64,000 nt of DNA, taken from contig OY821518.1 of the NCBI GenBank assembly GCA_963682025.1, positions 10,034,090-10,098,089 on the forward strand. Reading direction: 5' to 3'. Positions 10,955-22,242 of the stretch are shown piece after piece (positions within the stretch are counted from its first letter, which is position 1; each line of letters opens with the position of its first letter). Under the pieces are notes generated by a model, which did not search any database, was not told the origin of the DNA, and saw only the letters and a list, made by a program, of their open reading frames with translations. Origin of the DNA: Cordilura impudica. Lineage: Eukaryota > Arthropoda > Insecta > Diptera > Scathophagidae. A program made the position numbers and the translations under genes.

Positions 10955-11837
10955 AACAAGTAAGAGTGTTAAATCGGATATGCCTAATCTGAGATTTACG
11001 TATACATCAATATATGGATTTATTGCACTATTAGTAACAAATGTAAACTAAATATTTGAAAAAATAAACAATTTGATAAAATCAATACTATGCATATTAT
11101 CTATAATATAAATAGGCAAGGCGATTTCTTGTGACCGATTTTAAATCTTCAATTACCAGCCGATTTTGACAAAAAAAAATACCCCATTTGAAAGGTATTT
11201 ATTTTAAGCTGTCCACCATATTTACAGATTTGCACCGTCTGGAACATTTTCTTGTAGTAAAATGCTTTTAAAGTTGCTACTAACACATACACAAAATACA
11301 TATTTAAGCTTAAAATAAAAAACTATTCAATGCTGAGTGTGTGTTTATTAAATTTGTGTTGAATTGTGAATTGGCTAAAATTGATTAGTATACATTTACA
11401 TATGTACATAAAATTATTTATTCAAAAAATATTTATAATTAAATGAAAAAATAAATTTTCATAAAATTTGTACACGATATTCGAGGACTGGGCTCTGCTA
11501 GTTACAATAAACACACAAAATTTTATAGCATTTTTTTGAGAATTCTGCACATTTTGGGCCATATCTTGGCACAACGATGCCCGATTTGCCCCATTTGAAA
11601 TACCAACGTGCTCAAAAGATTATCCTAAGTTTACCTAGGTAAATGATATATTTTATGAATGAGCGTGATTTCAATAGACAGACGGACGGACAGACAGATA
11701 GGAATCGTAATATTGACTCGAGTTCTTATAAGGATCAAGAGTATATATTCCTTACGCGGTCGCAAAGGCATTTTTCGATGCGTTACAAATGGAATGACAA
11801 ACTGATAAACACCCTCTGCACAGTGGTGTGAAGGGTA
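10955..11837 (+). mobile_element. Short family C element with nested family D
   Basis: Starts AACAAGTAAGAGTGTTAAAT and ends ACCCTCTGCACAGTGGTGTG then AAGGGTA, with an ACAGACGGACGGACAGACAG microsatellite near 11678. It lacks the hAT and U1 parts of the long copies. A minus-strand family D copy (11099-11503, ATCTATAATAT...CTGCTAGTT) sits inside, so D moved after this C copy arrived. The C text resumes after D with CACATTTTGGGCCATATC, as in the long copy near 5770. Confidence 0.65.
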
Positions 11838-12095
11838 CGAAAACACGGGGCTAATAGTTTAGCCTCTTAAATCACACAGCCAAGATTCAGAACATTTGGT
11901 GACTTCTCCTTTATACTTTTTATTACTTCCTTATTACAGAATTTTTTGATGTGTTAACATCCATACGCGCAGGGGGGTAAATTTTTATTTTACAATACAA
12001 TCACAAAAACAGCGTAACATGTACAGCGTACGACAAAATCGGTGTGATCTATGATTGTATTGGTGAACAAATTATGATATGTAATAACCTGTTTG

Positions 12096-13107
12096 AAAAT
12101 GAAAAATTAAAAATTAAAAATTAAAAATTAAAAATTAAAAATTAAAAATTAAAAATTAAAAATTAAAAATTAAAAATTAAAAATTAAGAATTAAAAATTA
12201 AAAATTAAAAATTAAAAATTAAAAATTAAAAATTAAAAATTAAAAATTAAAAATTAAAAATTAAAAATTAAAAATTAAAAATTAAAAATTAAAAATTAAA
12301 AATTAAAAATTAAAAATTAAAAATTAAAAATTAAAAATTAAAAATTAAAAATTAAAAATTAAAAATTAAAAATTAAAAATTAAAAATTAAAAATTAAAAA
12401 TTAAAAATTAAAAATTAAAAATTAAAAATTAAAAATTAAAAATTAAAAATTAAAAATTAAAAATTAAAAATTAAAAATTAAAAATTAAAAATTAAAAATT
12501 AAAAATTAAAAATTAAAAATTAAAAATTAAAAATTAAAAATTAAAAATTAAAAATTAAAAATTAAAAATTAAAAATTAAAAATTAAAAATTAAAAATTAA
12601 AAATTAAAAATTAAAAATTAAAAATTAAAAATTAAAAATTAAAAATTAAAAATTAAAAATTAAAAATTAAAAATTAAAAATTAAAAATTAAAAATTAAAA
12701 ATTAAAAATTAAAAATTAAAAATTAAAAATTAAAAATTAAAAATTAAAAATTAAAAATTAAAAATTAAAAATTAAAAATTAAAAATTAAAAATTAAAAAT
12801 TAAAAATTAAAAATTAAAAATTAAAAATTAAAAATTAAAAATTAAAAATTAAAAATTAAAAATTAAAAATTAAAAATTAAAAATTAAAAATTAAAAATTA
12901 AAAATTAAAAATTAAAAATTAAAAATTAAAAATTAAAAATTAAAAATTAAAAATTAAAAATTAAAAATTAAAAATTAAAAATTAAAAATTAAAAATTAAA
13001 AATTAAAAATTAAAAATTAAAAATTAAAAATTAAAAATTAAAAATTAAAAATTAAAAATTAAAAATTAAAAATTAAAAATTAAAAATTAAAAATTAAAAA
13101 TTAAAAA
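12096..13107 (+). repeat. (TTAAAAA)n satellite array 1
   Basis: About 1 kb of the 7-bp unit TTAAAAA, nearly perfect, with one visible variant (TTAAGAATT near 12185). Such homogeneity in a non-coding array implies very recent expansion or assembly smoothing. It forms the first half of the core of element E2. The segment 13108-13406 continues as irregular A-rich words (AAAAATAAAAAATG) before the A element. Confidence 0.9.
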
Positions 13108-13323
13108 TCAAAAATTAAAAATTAAAAATAAAAAATAAAAAATTAAAATAAAAATAAAAACTGAAAAATGAAAAATAAAAAATGAAAAATAAAAAATAAA
13201 AACTGAAAAATGAAAAATAAAAAATAAAAATAAAAATAAAAATAAAAATAAAAATAAAAATAAAAATAAAAAATAAAAAATAAAAACTGAAAAATAAAAA
13301 CTGTAAAATGAAAAATAAAAAAT

Positions 13324-13355
<32 letters not shown>

Positions 13356-13406
13356 CTGAAAAATGAAAAATAAAAAATGAAAAACAAAAAATAAAAAATA
13401 AAAATA

Positions 13407-14200
13407 AACAAGTAAGAAAATTATAGTCGGTCTAGACCGACTATACGATACCCTATACCATGTGTTTAGAGACTCTATCTCTTAGCCCAACTAATTGGAT
13501 ATAGAAAATAAGCACAAACCAAATTTGAGTGGCATTTTTATTAATTTTTGTGGCTCAGATATGAAAAAGTTCATATCGGATGCTATATCTATAAAGGGAC
13601 TAGGTCAAAAAATGGACCGATCCTGATCATGTTTGGTAAAGTCTCTTGTATTTTGCAAAAATAAATACAAACAAAATTTGAGAAGAATCAGTGCAATATT
13701 TTTGTTTTTTAATAGATTTAAGTGAAGATCGGGAAGCAGCTCTATATGGGGTCAAAGGGATCATTTTTGGACTACTCATTAATGGATGTAATAAACACAT
13801 ACAAACCCAATTTGACTAAGATCTATACGACAATTTGGATCTTATGCCAATTTATGTCGATTTTATAGTGGTCATTTGTATGGGGGTTAGGTCTTAACAT
13901 GGACCGATTCTCACCAATTTCAATAGCGTTCATCCCACGGCCGATGGAAGCTTATATACCAAATTTCATCAAAATATATTCATATTTGCGACCTGCAGTT
14001 TGATAACAAGGTTTACATGGACACACAGACGGACGGACGGACGGACGGACGGACGGACGGACATTGTTAAATCGATTCAAAAAGTGATTCTGATTCGATC
14101 GGTATAATTGAAGATGGGTCTAGGTCAAATATTATTGGTTGTTACAAACATCAGCACAAAGTCATTATACCCAAACCACATAGTGGTAGAGGGTATAAAA
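13407..14200 (+). mobile_element. Family A element, copy 2
   Basis: A complete-looking copy: AACAAGTAAGAAAATTATAG, palindrome TCGGTCTAGACCGA, ACGATACCCTATACC, a (GGAC)n run near 14033-14061, and the end CACATAGTGG then AGAGGGTATAAA. It is inserted in A-rich satellite of E2. No conserved coding region. Confidence 0.8.
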
Positions 14201-14202
14201 AT

Positions 14203-14860
14203 AACAAGTAAGAAAATTATAGTCGGTCTATGAAAAAGTTCATATTGGATGCTATATCTATAAAGGGACTAGGTCCAAAAATGGACCGATCCTGATCAAG
14301 TTTGGTAAAGTCTCTTGTATTTTGCAAAAATATGTACAAACAAAATTTGAGAAGAATCAGTGCAATATTTTTGTTTTTTAGTAGATTTAAGTGAAGATCG
14401 GGAAGCAGCTCTATACGGGGTCAAAGGTATAATTTTTGGACTACTCATTAGTGGATATAATGAACGCATACAAACCCAATTTGAGTAAGATCTATATGAC
14501 AATTTGGATCTTATGGCAATTTATGTCGATTTCATATGGGTAATTTGTATGGGGGCTAGGTCTGAACATGGACCGATTCTCACCAATTTCAATAGCGTTC
14601 ATCCCATGGCCGATAAAAGCTTATATACCAAATTTCATCAAAATATATTCATATTTGCGACCTGCAGTTTGATTACAAGCTTTACATGGACACACAGACG
14701 GACGGACGGACGGACGGACGGACATTGTTAAATCAACTCAGAAAGTGATTCTGATTCGATCGGTATAATTAAAGATGGGTCTAGGTCAAATATTTTTGGT
14801 TGTTACAAACAGCAGCACAAAGTCATTATACCCAAACCACATAGTGGTATAGGGTATAAA
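14203..14860 (+). mobile_element. Family A element, copy 3 (internal deletion)
   Basis: Follows copy 2 head to tail, separated by two bases. It has the A start but jumps from TAGTCGGTCT straight to ATGAAAAAGTTCATA, losing the second palindrome arm and the next about 130 bp. The rest, including (GGAC)n near 14699-14723 and the GGGTATAAA end, is present. Confidence 0.8.
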
Positions 14861-14937
14861 AACTGATGAAAAATGAAAAATAAAAAATAAAAAATTAAAA
14901 ATTATAAATTTAAAATTTAAAATTAAAAACTAAAAAT

Positions 14938-15248
14938 TAGTTTTAGTTTGGCAAACAACAAATTGTGGTCTGACGGTACGTCTGCTCCAGGATATGTTGT
15001 TGCTTTGAGTATTGATGAAGCAAAACGTCCATTTATTAGTATGTAATCTATTTGGTTACGTACAATATTTTCGGTGCTGTGTAATGGTGATGTCCAGGTA
15101 TATAGTCTTCTTGGATGCAACGAAAATAAAGTATTAGTTACTTTAAAATTCTTTTCTTGACAGAATTGTATTAATCGATCACCTCTTTCATTTCGATCAC
15201 CTAATCCAAATTCACCTGTGACATCTTTTGTTTTTGATTTGCCAACTT
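14938..15248 (-). pseudogene. RTE-type LINE endonuclease fragment
   Basis: On the minus strand the frames read GLGDRNERGDRLIQFCQEKN, then (shifted) HPRRLYTWTSPLHSTEN...RNQIDYILINGR...GADVPSDHNLLFAKL. The R-N-Q-I-D-Y-I-L and S-D-H-x-L motifs mark the C-terminal part of an RTE-clade (apurinic-type) endonuclease domain. Only about 100 residues survive, with a frameshift, and no reverse transcriptase follows. It is embedded in the satellite core of E2. Confidence 0.7.
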
Positions 15249-15261
15249 AAATTTTTAATTT

Positions 15262-16100
15262 TAAATTAAAAATTAAAAATTAAAAATTAAAAATTAAAAA
15301 TTAAAAATTAAAAATTAAAAATTAAAAATTAAAAATTAAAAATTAAAAATTAAAAATTAAAAATTAAAAATTAAAAATTAAAAATTAAAAATTAAAAATT
15401 AAAAATTAAAAATTAAAAATTAAAAATTAAAAATTAAAAATTAAAAATTAAAAATTAAAAATTAAAAATTAAAAATTAAAAATTAAAAATTAAAAATTAA
15501 AAATTAAAAATTAAAAATTAAAAATTAAAAATTAAAAATTAAAAATTAAAAATTAAAAATTAAAAATTAAAAATTAAAAATTAAAAATTAAAAATTAAAA
15601 ATTAAAAATTAAAAATTAAAAATTAAAAATTAAAAATTAAAAATTGAAAATTAAAAATTAAAAATTTAAAATTAAAAATTAAAAATTAAAAATTAAAAAT
15701 TAAAAATTAAAAATTAAAAATTAAAAATTAAAAATTAAAAATTAAAAATTAAAAATTAAAAATTAAAAATTAAAAATTAAAAATTAAAAATTAAAAATTA
15801 AATATTAAAAATTAAAAATTAAAAATTAAAAATTAAAAATTAAAAATTAAAAATTAAAAATTAAAAATTAAAAATTAAAAATTAAAAATTAAAAATTAAA
15901 AATTAAAAATTAAAAATTAAAAATTAAAAATTAAAAATTAAAAATTAAAAATTAAAAATTAAAAATTAAAAATTAAAAATTAAAAATTAAAAATTAAAAA
16001 TTAAAAATTAAAAATTAAAAATTAAAAATTAAAAATTAAAAATTAAAAATTAAAAATTAAAAATTAAAAATTAAAAATTAAAAATTAAAAATTAAAAATG
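15262..16100 (+). repeat. (TTAAAAA)n satellite array 2
   Basis: A second block of the same 7-bp unit, about 0.84 kb, with a few variants (TTGAAAA near 15645, TTTAAAA near 15665, TTAAATA near 15800). It is the same core as array 1, separated from it by inserted elements. Confidence 0.88.
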
Positions 16101-16280
16101 AAAAACGAGAAATTAAAAATTAAAAATTAACCAGCAGAAAATAAAAAATAAATATTTTTATATTAGCAGAGCACCTGCAGTTGTCTGCTATAAGTGACAT
16201 ATAGATGACGCTTTCTGTTGATTTTAAAAAAGTTTCATAAAAAATCTTTAATTACTAGATGTTTACACATCTCCCCTGTG

Positions 16281-16566
16281 TAAACTAATTATGTAGGACC
16301 ATTTTTGTCGTTATTTCTATACTAATGCAACCTCCCAATTTTCAGGTATAAAGCATATAAGTTATCCAGTAGTAACTTTACCCATATAACAATATTCTCA
16401 AAAAAAATTAATATGCAATTATAAATTCGAGAGATATTAATTTTATTTAAAACACTTCTTTTTTGAAAATTTTAAGATTTTCTTCTTTTAATTTAAAGAA
16501 ATTAAAATTTTTCTTTAAAAAAAAAAAAAGAATTGAATTCCGTTAAAAATGCGCCTCATTTTAGGT
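16281..16566. other. Gr28b 3' flank / UTR
   Basis: Sequence between element E2 and the Gr28b stop codon. It probably includes the 3' UTR of the minus-strand gene. TTTATT at about 16442 gives AATAAA on the minus strand. Nothing else is recognised. Confidence 0.4.
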
Positions 16567-16695
16567 TTATGTATGATTTGCCACATTTGTCATAGCAGAG
16601 TTTGTGTTATTGCAACAATCATTATGCAAAACAGTTGGGCTATTCGAAGTGAATTGTAGTAATATAATTAAGTACGTAGTAAGGGCGCCACTTAT
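16567..16695 (-). CDS. Gr28b: Gr28b shared exon 4 (C-terminus, last helix)
   Basis: The last coding exon has 42 codons plus a TAA stop at 16567-16569. It follows a good acceptor (CTGCAG) and opens ISGALTTYLIILLQF, which contains the Thr-Tyr...Gln-Phe signature of the last helix of insect gustatory receptors. The tail after it is Asn/Cys/Thr-rich and ends NHT, much like Drosophila Gr28b. The exon has no other long open frame and was found by extending the reading frame across a 62-bp intron (16696-16757). A TTTATT (AATAAA on the minus strand) near 16442-16447 is a possible polyadenylation signal about 120 bp downstream. Confidence 0.92.
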   Translation of the reverse strand: MSGALTTYLIILLQFTSNSPTVLHNDCCNNTNSAMTNVANHT

Positions 16696-16757
16696 CTGCA
16701 AGTTAACAAAAAATTTAAATAATTTCCAAAACTATAAAGATTAATTAAGAAGGCTAC

Positions 16758-16916
16758 CGTAAAATACAAGGTACGATCAATATTAAATAATCCTGCAGCT
16801 GTAAAATTGATCTTCAAATGCATAAGTTGCATAGAGAACTGCTGTAATTTTTCCTTAACCTCTGGACTTTCAGCTTTATTCAATAAAGCATGAACGATGC
16901 CACCAGTTTTTTCACT
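16758..16916 (-). CDS. Gr28b: Gr28b shared exon 3
   Basis: This exon has 53 codons, opening SEKTGGIVHALLNK after the acceptor ...CATTTAG and ending NIDRTLYFT. It encodes the intracellular loop (EVKEKLQQFSMQLMH) and the conserved FTAAGLFNIDRTL block before the last helix of the Gr28 receptors. The upstream intron is 67 bp (16917-16983) and the downstream intron 62 bp. The downstream donor reads ACG|GTAGCC, a weak match to the usual GTAAGT, but both flanking exons are in frame and match the expected protein, so the boundary is well supported. Confidence 0.92.
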
Positions 16917-16983
16917 CTAAATGTGATTTAAACAAAAATGCGAAGCTTAATAATTTGCGTTGAATCATTAGAAAAAAAGTTAC

Positions 16984-17385
16984 CTTTTTTATGGCCCTAT
17001 TACTGCCCTCGACTATGGATATTATGGCAATTAGATATAATATCATTTGACACGAAAAGAATGTTACAAACTCCACTGTTTTAAATTTACTTTCTCTTTT
17101 GGATTTTCCCAATAGAGTCTCCAAAACGTAGTAGGCATCAAATACTATTATCAAAAATGCTATAGAGATAATTGTCAACAGTTGATAGGTGAAATATTTG
17201 TTGGCCGTTGATGCAGCTTCACATATTAATTGATGTATTTCCATGGATTCCTGTATTATTTCTGCCGGATTTTTCGATACAATGGTATACATAGAAAAAG
17301 AATCCAAACATTGTAGGGATCTTTGTTTTTGCGCTGTCTTCTTGATGGTGTGTGTATCCCATTGGTGGCGTAGGTTTTTTAGGAC
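16984..17385 (-). CDS. Gr28b: Gr28b shared exon 2
   Basis: This exon has 134 codons. It starts after the acceptor ATTTCAAG with VLKNLRHQWDTHTIKK and ends EGSNRAIKK at a GTAACT donor. It contains QCLDSFSMYTIV, HQLICEAASTANKYFTYQLL and two predicted membrane helices (ISIAFLIIVFDAYYVLETLL and MILYLIAIISIVEG), all characteristic of Gr28b. All alternative first exons join here in phase 0 (Lys|Val). The very high similarity to what I recall of Drosophila Gr28b suggests strong constraint on this half, in contrast to the diverged first exons. The frame is unbroken. Confidence 0.94.
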
Positions 17386-17684
17386 CTTGAAATATAAAAA
17401 ATTGCAGATTACAAGTCAACATACATTTTTTATATTCGTTATTATTTGTTAAATCATATATTAAATTTGTGATAATAGAAAAGAGGTTAAAATCTAAATG
17501 CTGAGCTTATTCGAGCCAAGTTTCGATCACTTCGCTCAAGTACTGTTAAGTGGTCTCTTGCAACACTTGTATATGCAAAGTCAGAAATATGTCAGACGTT
17601 TTGTTACGCTGTGGAACATTTTTCGGTTGTTGTCTGGGATTTGGCGTTCTCAGGGCATTGATGATTTCTGTTTTCATTATTTTT

Positions 17685-18478
17685 GATGTGTAAATTTCTA
17701 TACGCGCAGGGGGGTGAATTTCTATAACACAATACAATCACAAAACAACGTAACATGTAAGACGTAAGACAAAATCGGTGTGACTTATGATTGTATTGGC
17801 GAAAAAATTATGATATGTAATAACCTTTTTGAAAAATGGAAAATGCAAATGAAAAATGAAAAATGAAAAATAGGAAATGAAAAATAAAAAATGACAAATG
17901 AAAAATAAAAAATAAAAAATGAAAAATGAAAAATGAAAAATGAAAAATGAAAAATGAAAAATGAAAAATAAGAAATGAATAATGAAAATTGAAAAATGAA
18001 AATTGAAAAATGAAAAATGAAAAATGAAAAATGAAAAATGAAAAATGAAAAATGAAAAATGAAAAATGCAAAATGAAAAATGAAAAATAGGAAATGAAAA
18101 ATAAAAAATGAAAAATTAAAAATAAAAAATAAAAAATATAAAATAAAAAATAAAAAATGAAAAATGAAAAATGAAAAATAAGAAATGAATAATGAAAATT
18201 GAAAAATGAAAAATGAAAAATAAAAAATAAAAAATGAAAATGAAAAATGAAATTGAAAAATAAAAAATGAAAAATTTAAAATGAAAAATAAGAAATGAAA
18301 AATAAAAAATAAGAAATGAAAAATAAAAAATAAAAAATGAAAAATGAGAAATAAAAAATGAAAAACGAAAAATTAAAAATTAAAAATTAGTTAATTGAAA
18401 TAATAATAAGTATTTTTATATTAACAGAAAACCTGCAGTAGTTTGCTATAAGTGATACAGGGTTGACGCTTTCTGTTT
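17685..18478 (+). mobile_element. E3: Helentron-like element
   Basis: Left end GATGTGTAAATTTCTATACG, CAGGGGGGTGAATTTC, GTAACATGTAAGACG and ATTATGATATGTAATAACC. The core (about 17830-18390) is built of GAAAAAT and AAAAAATG words. The right-hand conserved block CTGCAGTAGTTTGCTATAAG...GACGCTTTCTGTT ends near 18478, and the terminal inverted repeat and hairpin are lost. It sits in the intron between first exon 1 and shared exon 2. Confidence 0.75.
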
Positions 18479-19302
18479 GCTTTCCACTTTTGTCTAGCAT
18501 TCCGCATTCTTCCCTTGTTTTTCAATTTATTGTTTTGTAATTTTATCTGATCTTCCCTAAATTTTTCTCTCTTTACTTTTTACGCTGCCATATTTGCTCA
18601 CCTAGGTTTAAGTAATTTAAAAGTATTTATTTATGAAAATTAAACATTTAATTTTCAAATTTTTAAATTTCACACTTACAATGTTGCGCGTGAACAACTT
18701 TATATAAGTACCAAGATCAAAAATCTTCTTATTTTTCAGATGGGTTTTTATTTTTATTTTAATTGTTTAAAAAATCTCTGTTTGCTCGTACTCAATATTT
18801 GTATTTTCGACGCACTGATATCAAATCTTGTTTTACAATATCACACGGGACTTTGAAAAATGCGATAATGCAAAGCAAAAACATAGTTCGTTATGCATTC
18901 TTTTTTTACTCTTTGTACGCTCAGATAGATTTTAGAGAACAAAAGTCAATGCGTAATGTCTGTCTTTAAGAACTTTTATCAAAACAAAATGTACAATAGA
19001 AAAATCCAAATGAGAAAATTTGCGCTTGTGCAACTTTGCATTCGATTATCTTGAAATTAGTGATGAATAAATGTAAAATTTGTTTACAATATTTAAATTT
19101 TATTGTTTCCCTATGAAAATTTAATGTCCATATCTTAAATTTTTCTTAAAATTTTTATCTTTGATTCAACTCGATTTTAATGTCACTCATGGCTAATTCC
19201 ATCGTAAAAGTTTGTCATTGTTCATATAAATATACAGAATTATGCAGACGGACCTGAACAACATTTTTACTTCAGCAAAAATGAGAAAGTATTATTGTTG
19301 TT
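18479..19302. other. No gene seen (Gr28b intron)
   Basis: AT-rich intronic sequence. A 68-residue frame at 18763-18969 has no recognisable features. No splice-compatible extra exon was found. Confidence 0.4.
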
Positions 19303-19654
19303 ACTAGCAGATTCCAGCATCCGAAATTCGAGCGCAAATTCTAGGAAATTTTATTTTTTCAGTAAAGACCCTAAAAGTATGCTAATCAACACAAAAACAA
19401 ACTCATTTTTATTACAAACACATTAACAAATTTAATAAACACAGACGTAGCATTGTATAATTTTATTTTTGTGTTAGTAGCAACTTTAAATGCAATTTAC
19501 TCAAAATAAAGGAAAAAATTTAAAAATCTGTAAATCTGCAAAACGGCTAAAAAGAAATACCTTTCAAATAATATACGTTTGGTCAAAATCGGGATAAAAC
19601 GGTAGAACAAAACACAAGTCACAAGAAATCGCCTAGCCTATTAATATTATAGAT
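19303..19654 (+). repeat. Interspersed repeat family D, copy 5
   Basis: The best-preserved D copy: ACTAGCAGATTCCAGC to CACAAGAAATCGCCTAGCC and TATTAATATTATAGAT, about 350 bp. It lies in the Gr28b intron, less than 1 kb downstream of first exon 1. Confidence 0.75.
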
Positions 19655-20158
19655 TAATAATAGGGAGCAAAAAGCAATCGTGATAGATATGACAACAAAC
19701 AGACATCATTTTAGAGGATGTTTTTAAAACACAGAAAAGCTCTGAAGTTATTTGTACGACAAATAACAAAACAGTTGTTTAAAGTTAATATAAGTATTTA
19801 TTAATAAAGCATATAAAAACATGAATTCTAAAATAAATTATAGTAAAAACAAGTATTTTGTAATGTGACAGACATGACACTACATTCAGATTCAAAATTA
19901 TTTAACTACACTTTTCCTTTCTTACTGGAGAAGTAGCGGTTATAAAAATACATATAACAAACTACTGTCATATTCATGCCACCCTTTTCTTTGAAATTGT
20001 ATCAACAAAAATTATTTAAATTTTAATTTTAAAATTGCACTTTATTTTGACGTTTGCATACGTTGAAGCAATATATATATTTTTTGATATTTATATTTTT
20101 TAGTTGAACCAATATATACATATATTTTGATATATGTAAATTTTTTTTTTGTATTTAC

Positions 20159-20824
20159 CTTATTGAAAGCATCTAAATATATTGTTATTTTATGCAGCGT
20201 TGTTCCAAACAGCACCACCACACTACAATTGATCAAATGGTGCGAATAAAAGGGTAATAACGTCACCCAAGAAACATAAATCTTATTACGTTCAAAAATC
20301 ACAAATTTTCCGAATAAGAAAAAACCGAGATTGACACAACACATAACAATTATTATCACATTTATTTGGCGAGCACATTTTTTATACCCAAATAGTATAC
20401 CGATTCGCAAAAACTGCACTTCTAACCATTTATATTGTTGCATAACTTGTATCAAGGATTTCCGTTGTAAAAGTCCGAAAGTGAGTACAATTATAATACC
20501 AAACATTCCGTTGAATTTTTGTAAAGAATCAGTAAATCTGGAGACTTCTGTTGCGAAAAACTGAGACTGTAATGACTGTTCCTTAGTCATACTTATGGAA
20601 AATAAAAAACAGTAGAATCCTATGCGCGTTATAACGTTTATATAACCAAGCCATGTATTTTTCCAATGACGTATCGGCAATGACGAAAATTGAACAGGAA
20701 TTATGCCGATGCCGAAAGCCAAAAGAAAAGCAAAACGATAGCAAGCATAAACATCACCCGGTCTATGTAAATCATGCAAAAAAGTGCGTACACTCGATGG
20801 TAAAATATTCGAAATAACACTCAT
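20159..20824 (-). CDS. Gr28b: Gr28b alternative first exon 1 (closest to shared exons)
   Basis: This first exon has 222 codons, from ATG at 20824 (MSVISNILPSSVRTFLHDL) to ...LDAFNK at a GTAAAT donor. It encodes the N-terminal half of a gustatory receptor with about five hydrophobic segments (for example FAFLLAFGIGIIPVQF, INVIIIVMCCVNLGFFLFG and the stretch before HKITIYLDAFNK). The first in-frame Met is used as the start; the next Met is far downstream. Splicing to exon 2 removes 2,773 bp and gives about 451 residues. This is the most divergent of the four first exons in its N-terminus, lacking the LQPLFFLT motif of the two distal ones. The frame is intact, so it is probably functional. Confidence 0.88.
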
Positions 20825-21454
20825 GATGCGTATGAATTCATGAACACTAAATACTAGAAATTATAAAACCATATTGTTGTCTGTCTGAATGTTGTGTATG
20901 CAATTAGTGTTAAATGCTTTTAATTAATTTCGTTATGATGTTTATCAAATTAATTAATTGAATTGCTAAGAATGTATTTCGCTAATCACAATGATTAGGG
21001 TGCGGAATAATTTAAAGGTGAAAAAATTATGATATGTAATAACCTTTTTGCCGCTGTTGAAAAATAAAAAATGAAAAACGAAAAATGAAAAAATAAAAAT
21101 TAAAAATAAAAAATGATAAACGCAATATAAAAAAATGAAAAATAAAAAATGAAAAATAAAAAAATGAAAAATGAAAAATGAAAACTAAAAAATGAAAAAT
21201 AAAAAAATGAAAAATGAAATATGAAAAACGAAAAATGAAAAACGAGAAATGAAAAAAAAATTAAAAGGAAAAATAAAAAATGAAAAATAGAAAATGAAAA
21301 ATAAAAAATTAAAATTAAAAATAAAAAATGAAAAAAGAAAAATAGAAAGTGAAAAATGAAAAATGAAAATTGAAAAACGAAAAAGGAAAATGGAAAATAA
21401 AAAATTAAAAATGAAAAAGAAAAATAAAAAATTAAAACTGAAAAATACAAAATA

Positions 21455-22242
21455 AACAAGTAAGAAAATTATAGTCAGTCTAGACCGACTATACGATACC
21501 CTATACCATACCTTTAGAGACCATATCTCTTAGGCCCAACTAATTGGATATAGAAAATAAGCATAAACCAAATTTGAGTGGCATTTTTATACCCTATACC
21601 ACTATGTGGTTTGGGTATAATGACTTTGTGCTGCTGTTTGTAACAACCAAAAATATTTGACCCAGACCCATCTTTAATTATACCGATCGAATTAGAATCA
21701 CTTTTTGAGTCCGTCCGTCCGTCCGTCCGTCTGTGTGTCCATGTAAAGCTTGTAATCAAAGTGCAGGTCGCAAATATGAACATATTTTGATGAAATTTGG
21801 TATATAAGCTTTTATCGGCCATGGGATGAACGATATTGAAATTGGTGAAATTCGGTCCATGTTCAGACCTAGCCCCCATACAAATGACCCCTATGAAATC
21901 GACATAAATTGCCATAAGATCCAAATTGTCGTATAGATCTTAGTCAAATTGGGTTTGCATGTGTTTATTACATCCATTAATGAGTAGTCCAAAAACGGTC
22001 CCTATCGGGCAACTCTTAGTCATAGGCCCCATATAGAGCTGCTTCCCGATCTTCACTTAAATCTATAAAAAAAAAACAAAAATATTGCACTGATTCATCT
22101 AAAATTTTGTTTGTATATATTTTTGCAAAATACAAGAGACTTTACCAACCATTGCCAGGATCGGTCCATTTTTCGACCTAGTCCCCATATAAATATAGTA
22201 TCCGATATGACCTCTTTCATAACTGCAGCCAAAAAAATTAAT
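21455..22242. mobile_element. Family A elements, plus-strand head with inverted copy inserted
   Basis: 21455-21585 is the first 130 bp of an A element (plus). At 21586 it meets the reverse of an A right end (TTTATACCCTATACCACT) and a minus-strand copy runs to 22242, with its CCGTCCGTCC microsatellite near 21711-21731. The minus copy lacks its own start. The next A copy follows directly. Confidence 0.7.

Larger units (their letters stand above)
11948..16280 (+). mobile_element. E2: Helentron-like element with heptamer satellite core
   Basis: Left end: GATGTGTTAACATCCATACG then CAGGGGGGTAAATTT, CACAAAAACAGCGTAACATG and ATTATGATATGTAATAACC. Right end: CTGCAGTTGTCTGCTATAAG, GACGCTTTCTGTT, then AGATGTTTACACATCTCCCC. 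The left GATGTGT(T/A)AACATC and right GATGTTTACACATC are inverted repeats near the ends, as in DINE-1/Helentron elements. The terminal hairpin seen in E5 and E6 is missing. The core consists of (TTAAAAA)n arrays interrupted by two family A elements and an RTE-type LINE fragment. No Rep/helicase gene is present. Confidence 0.7.

Noticed and set aside
14504..14731. Repeated frame MDLMAIYVDFIWVICMGA in many places
   Set aside because: It is the translation of a conserved part of the family A repeat and is disrupted in several copies; not a gene.
18763..18969. 68-residue plus-strand frame in Gr28b intron
   Set aside because: No recognisable motif, no splice context, ordinary for AT-rich DNA of this length.
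20331..20564. Plus-strand frame opposite Gr28b first exon 1
   Set aside because: Shadow of the minus-strand coding exon.
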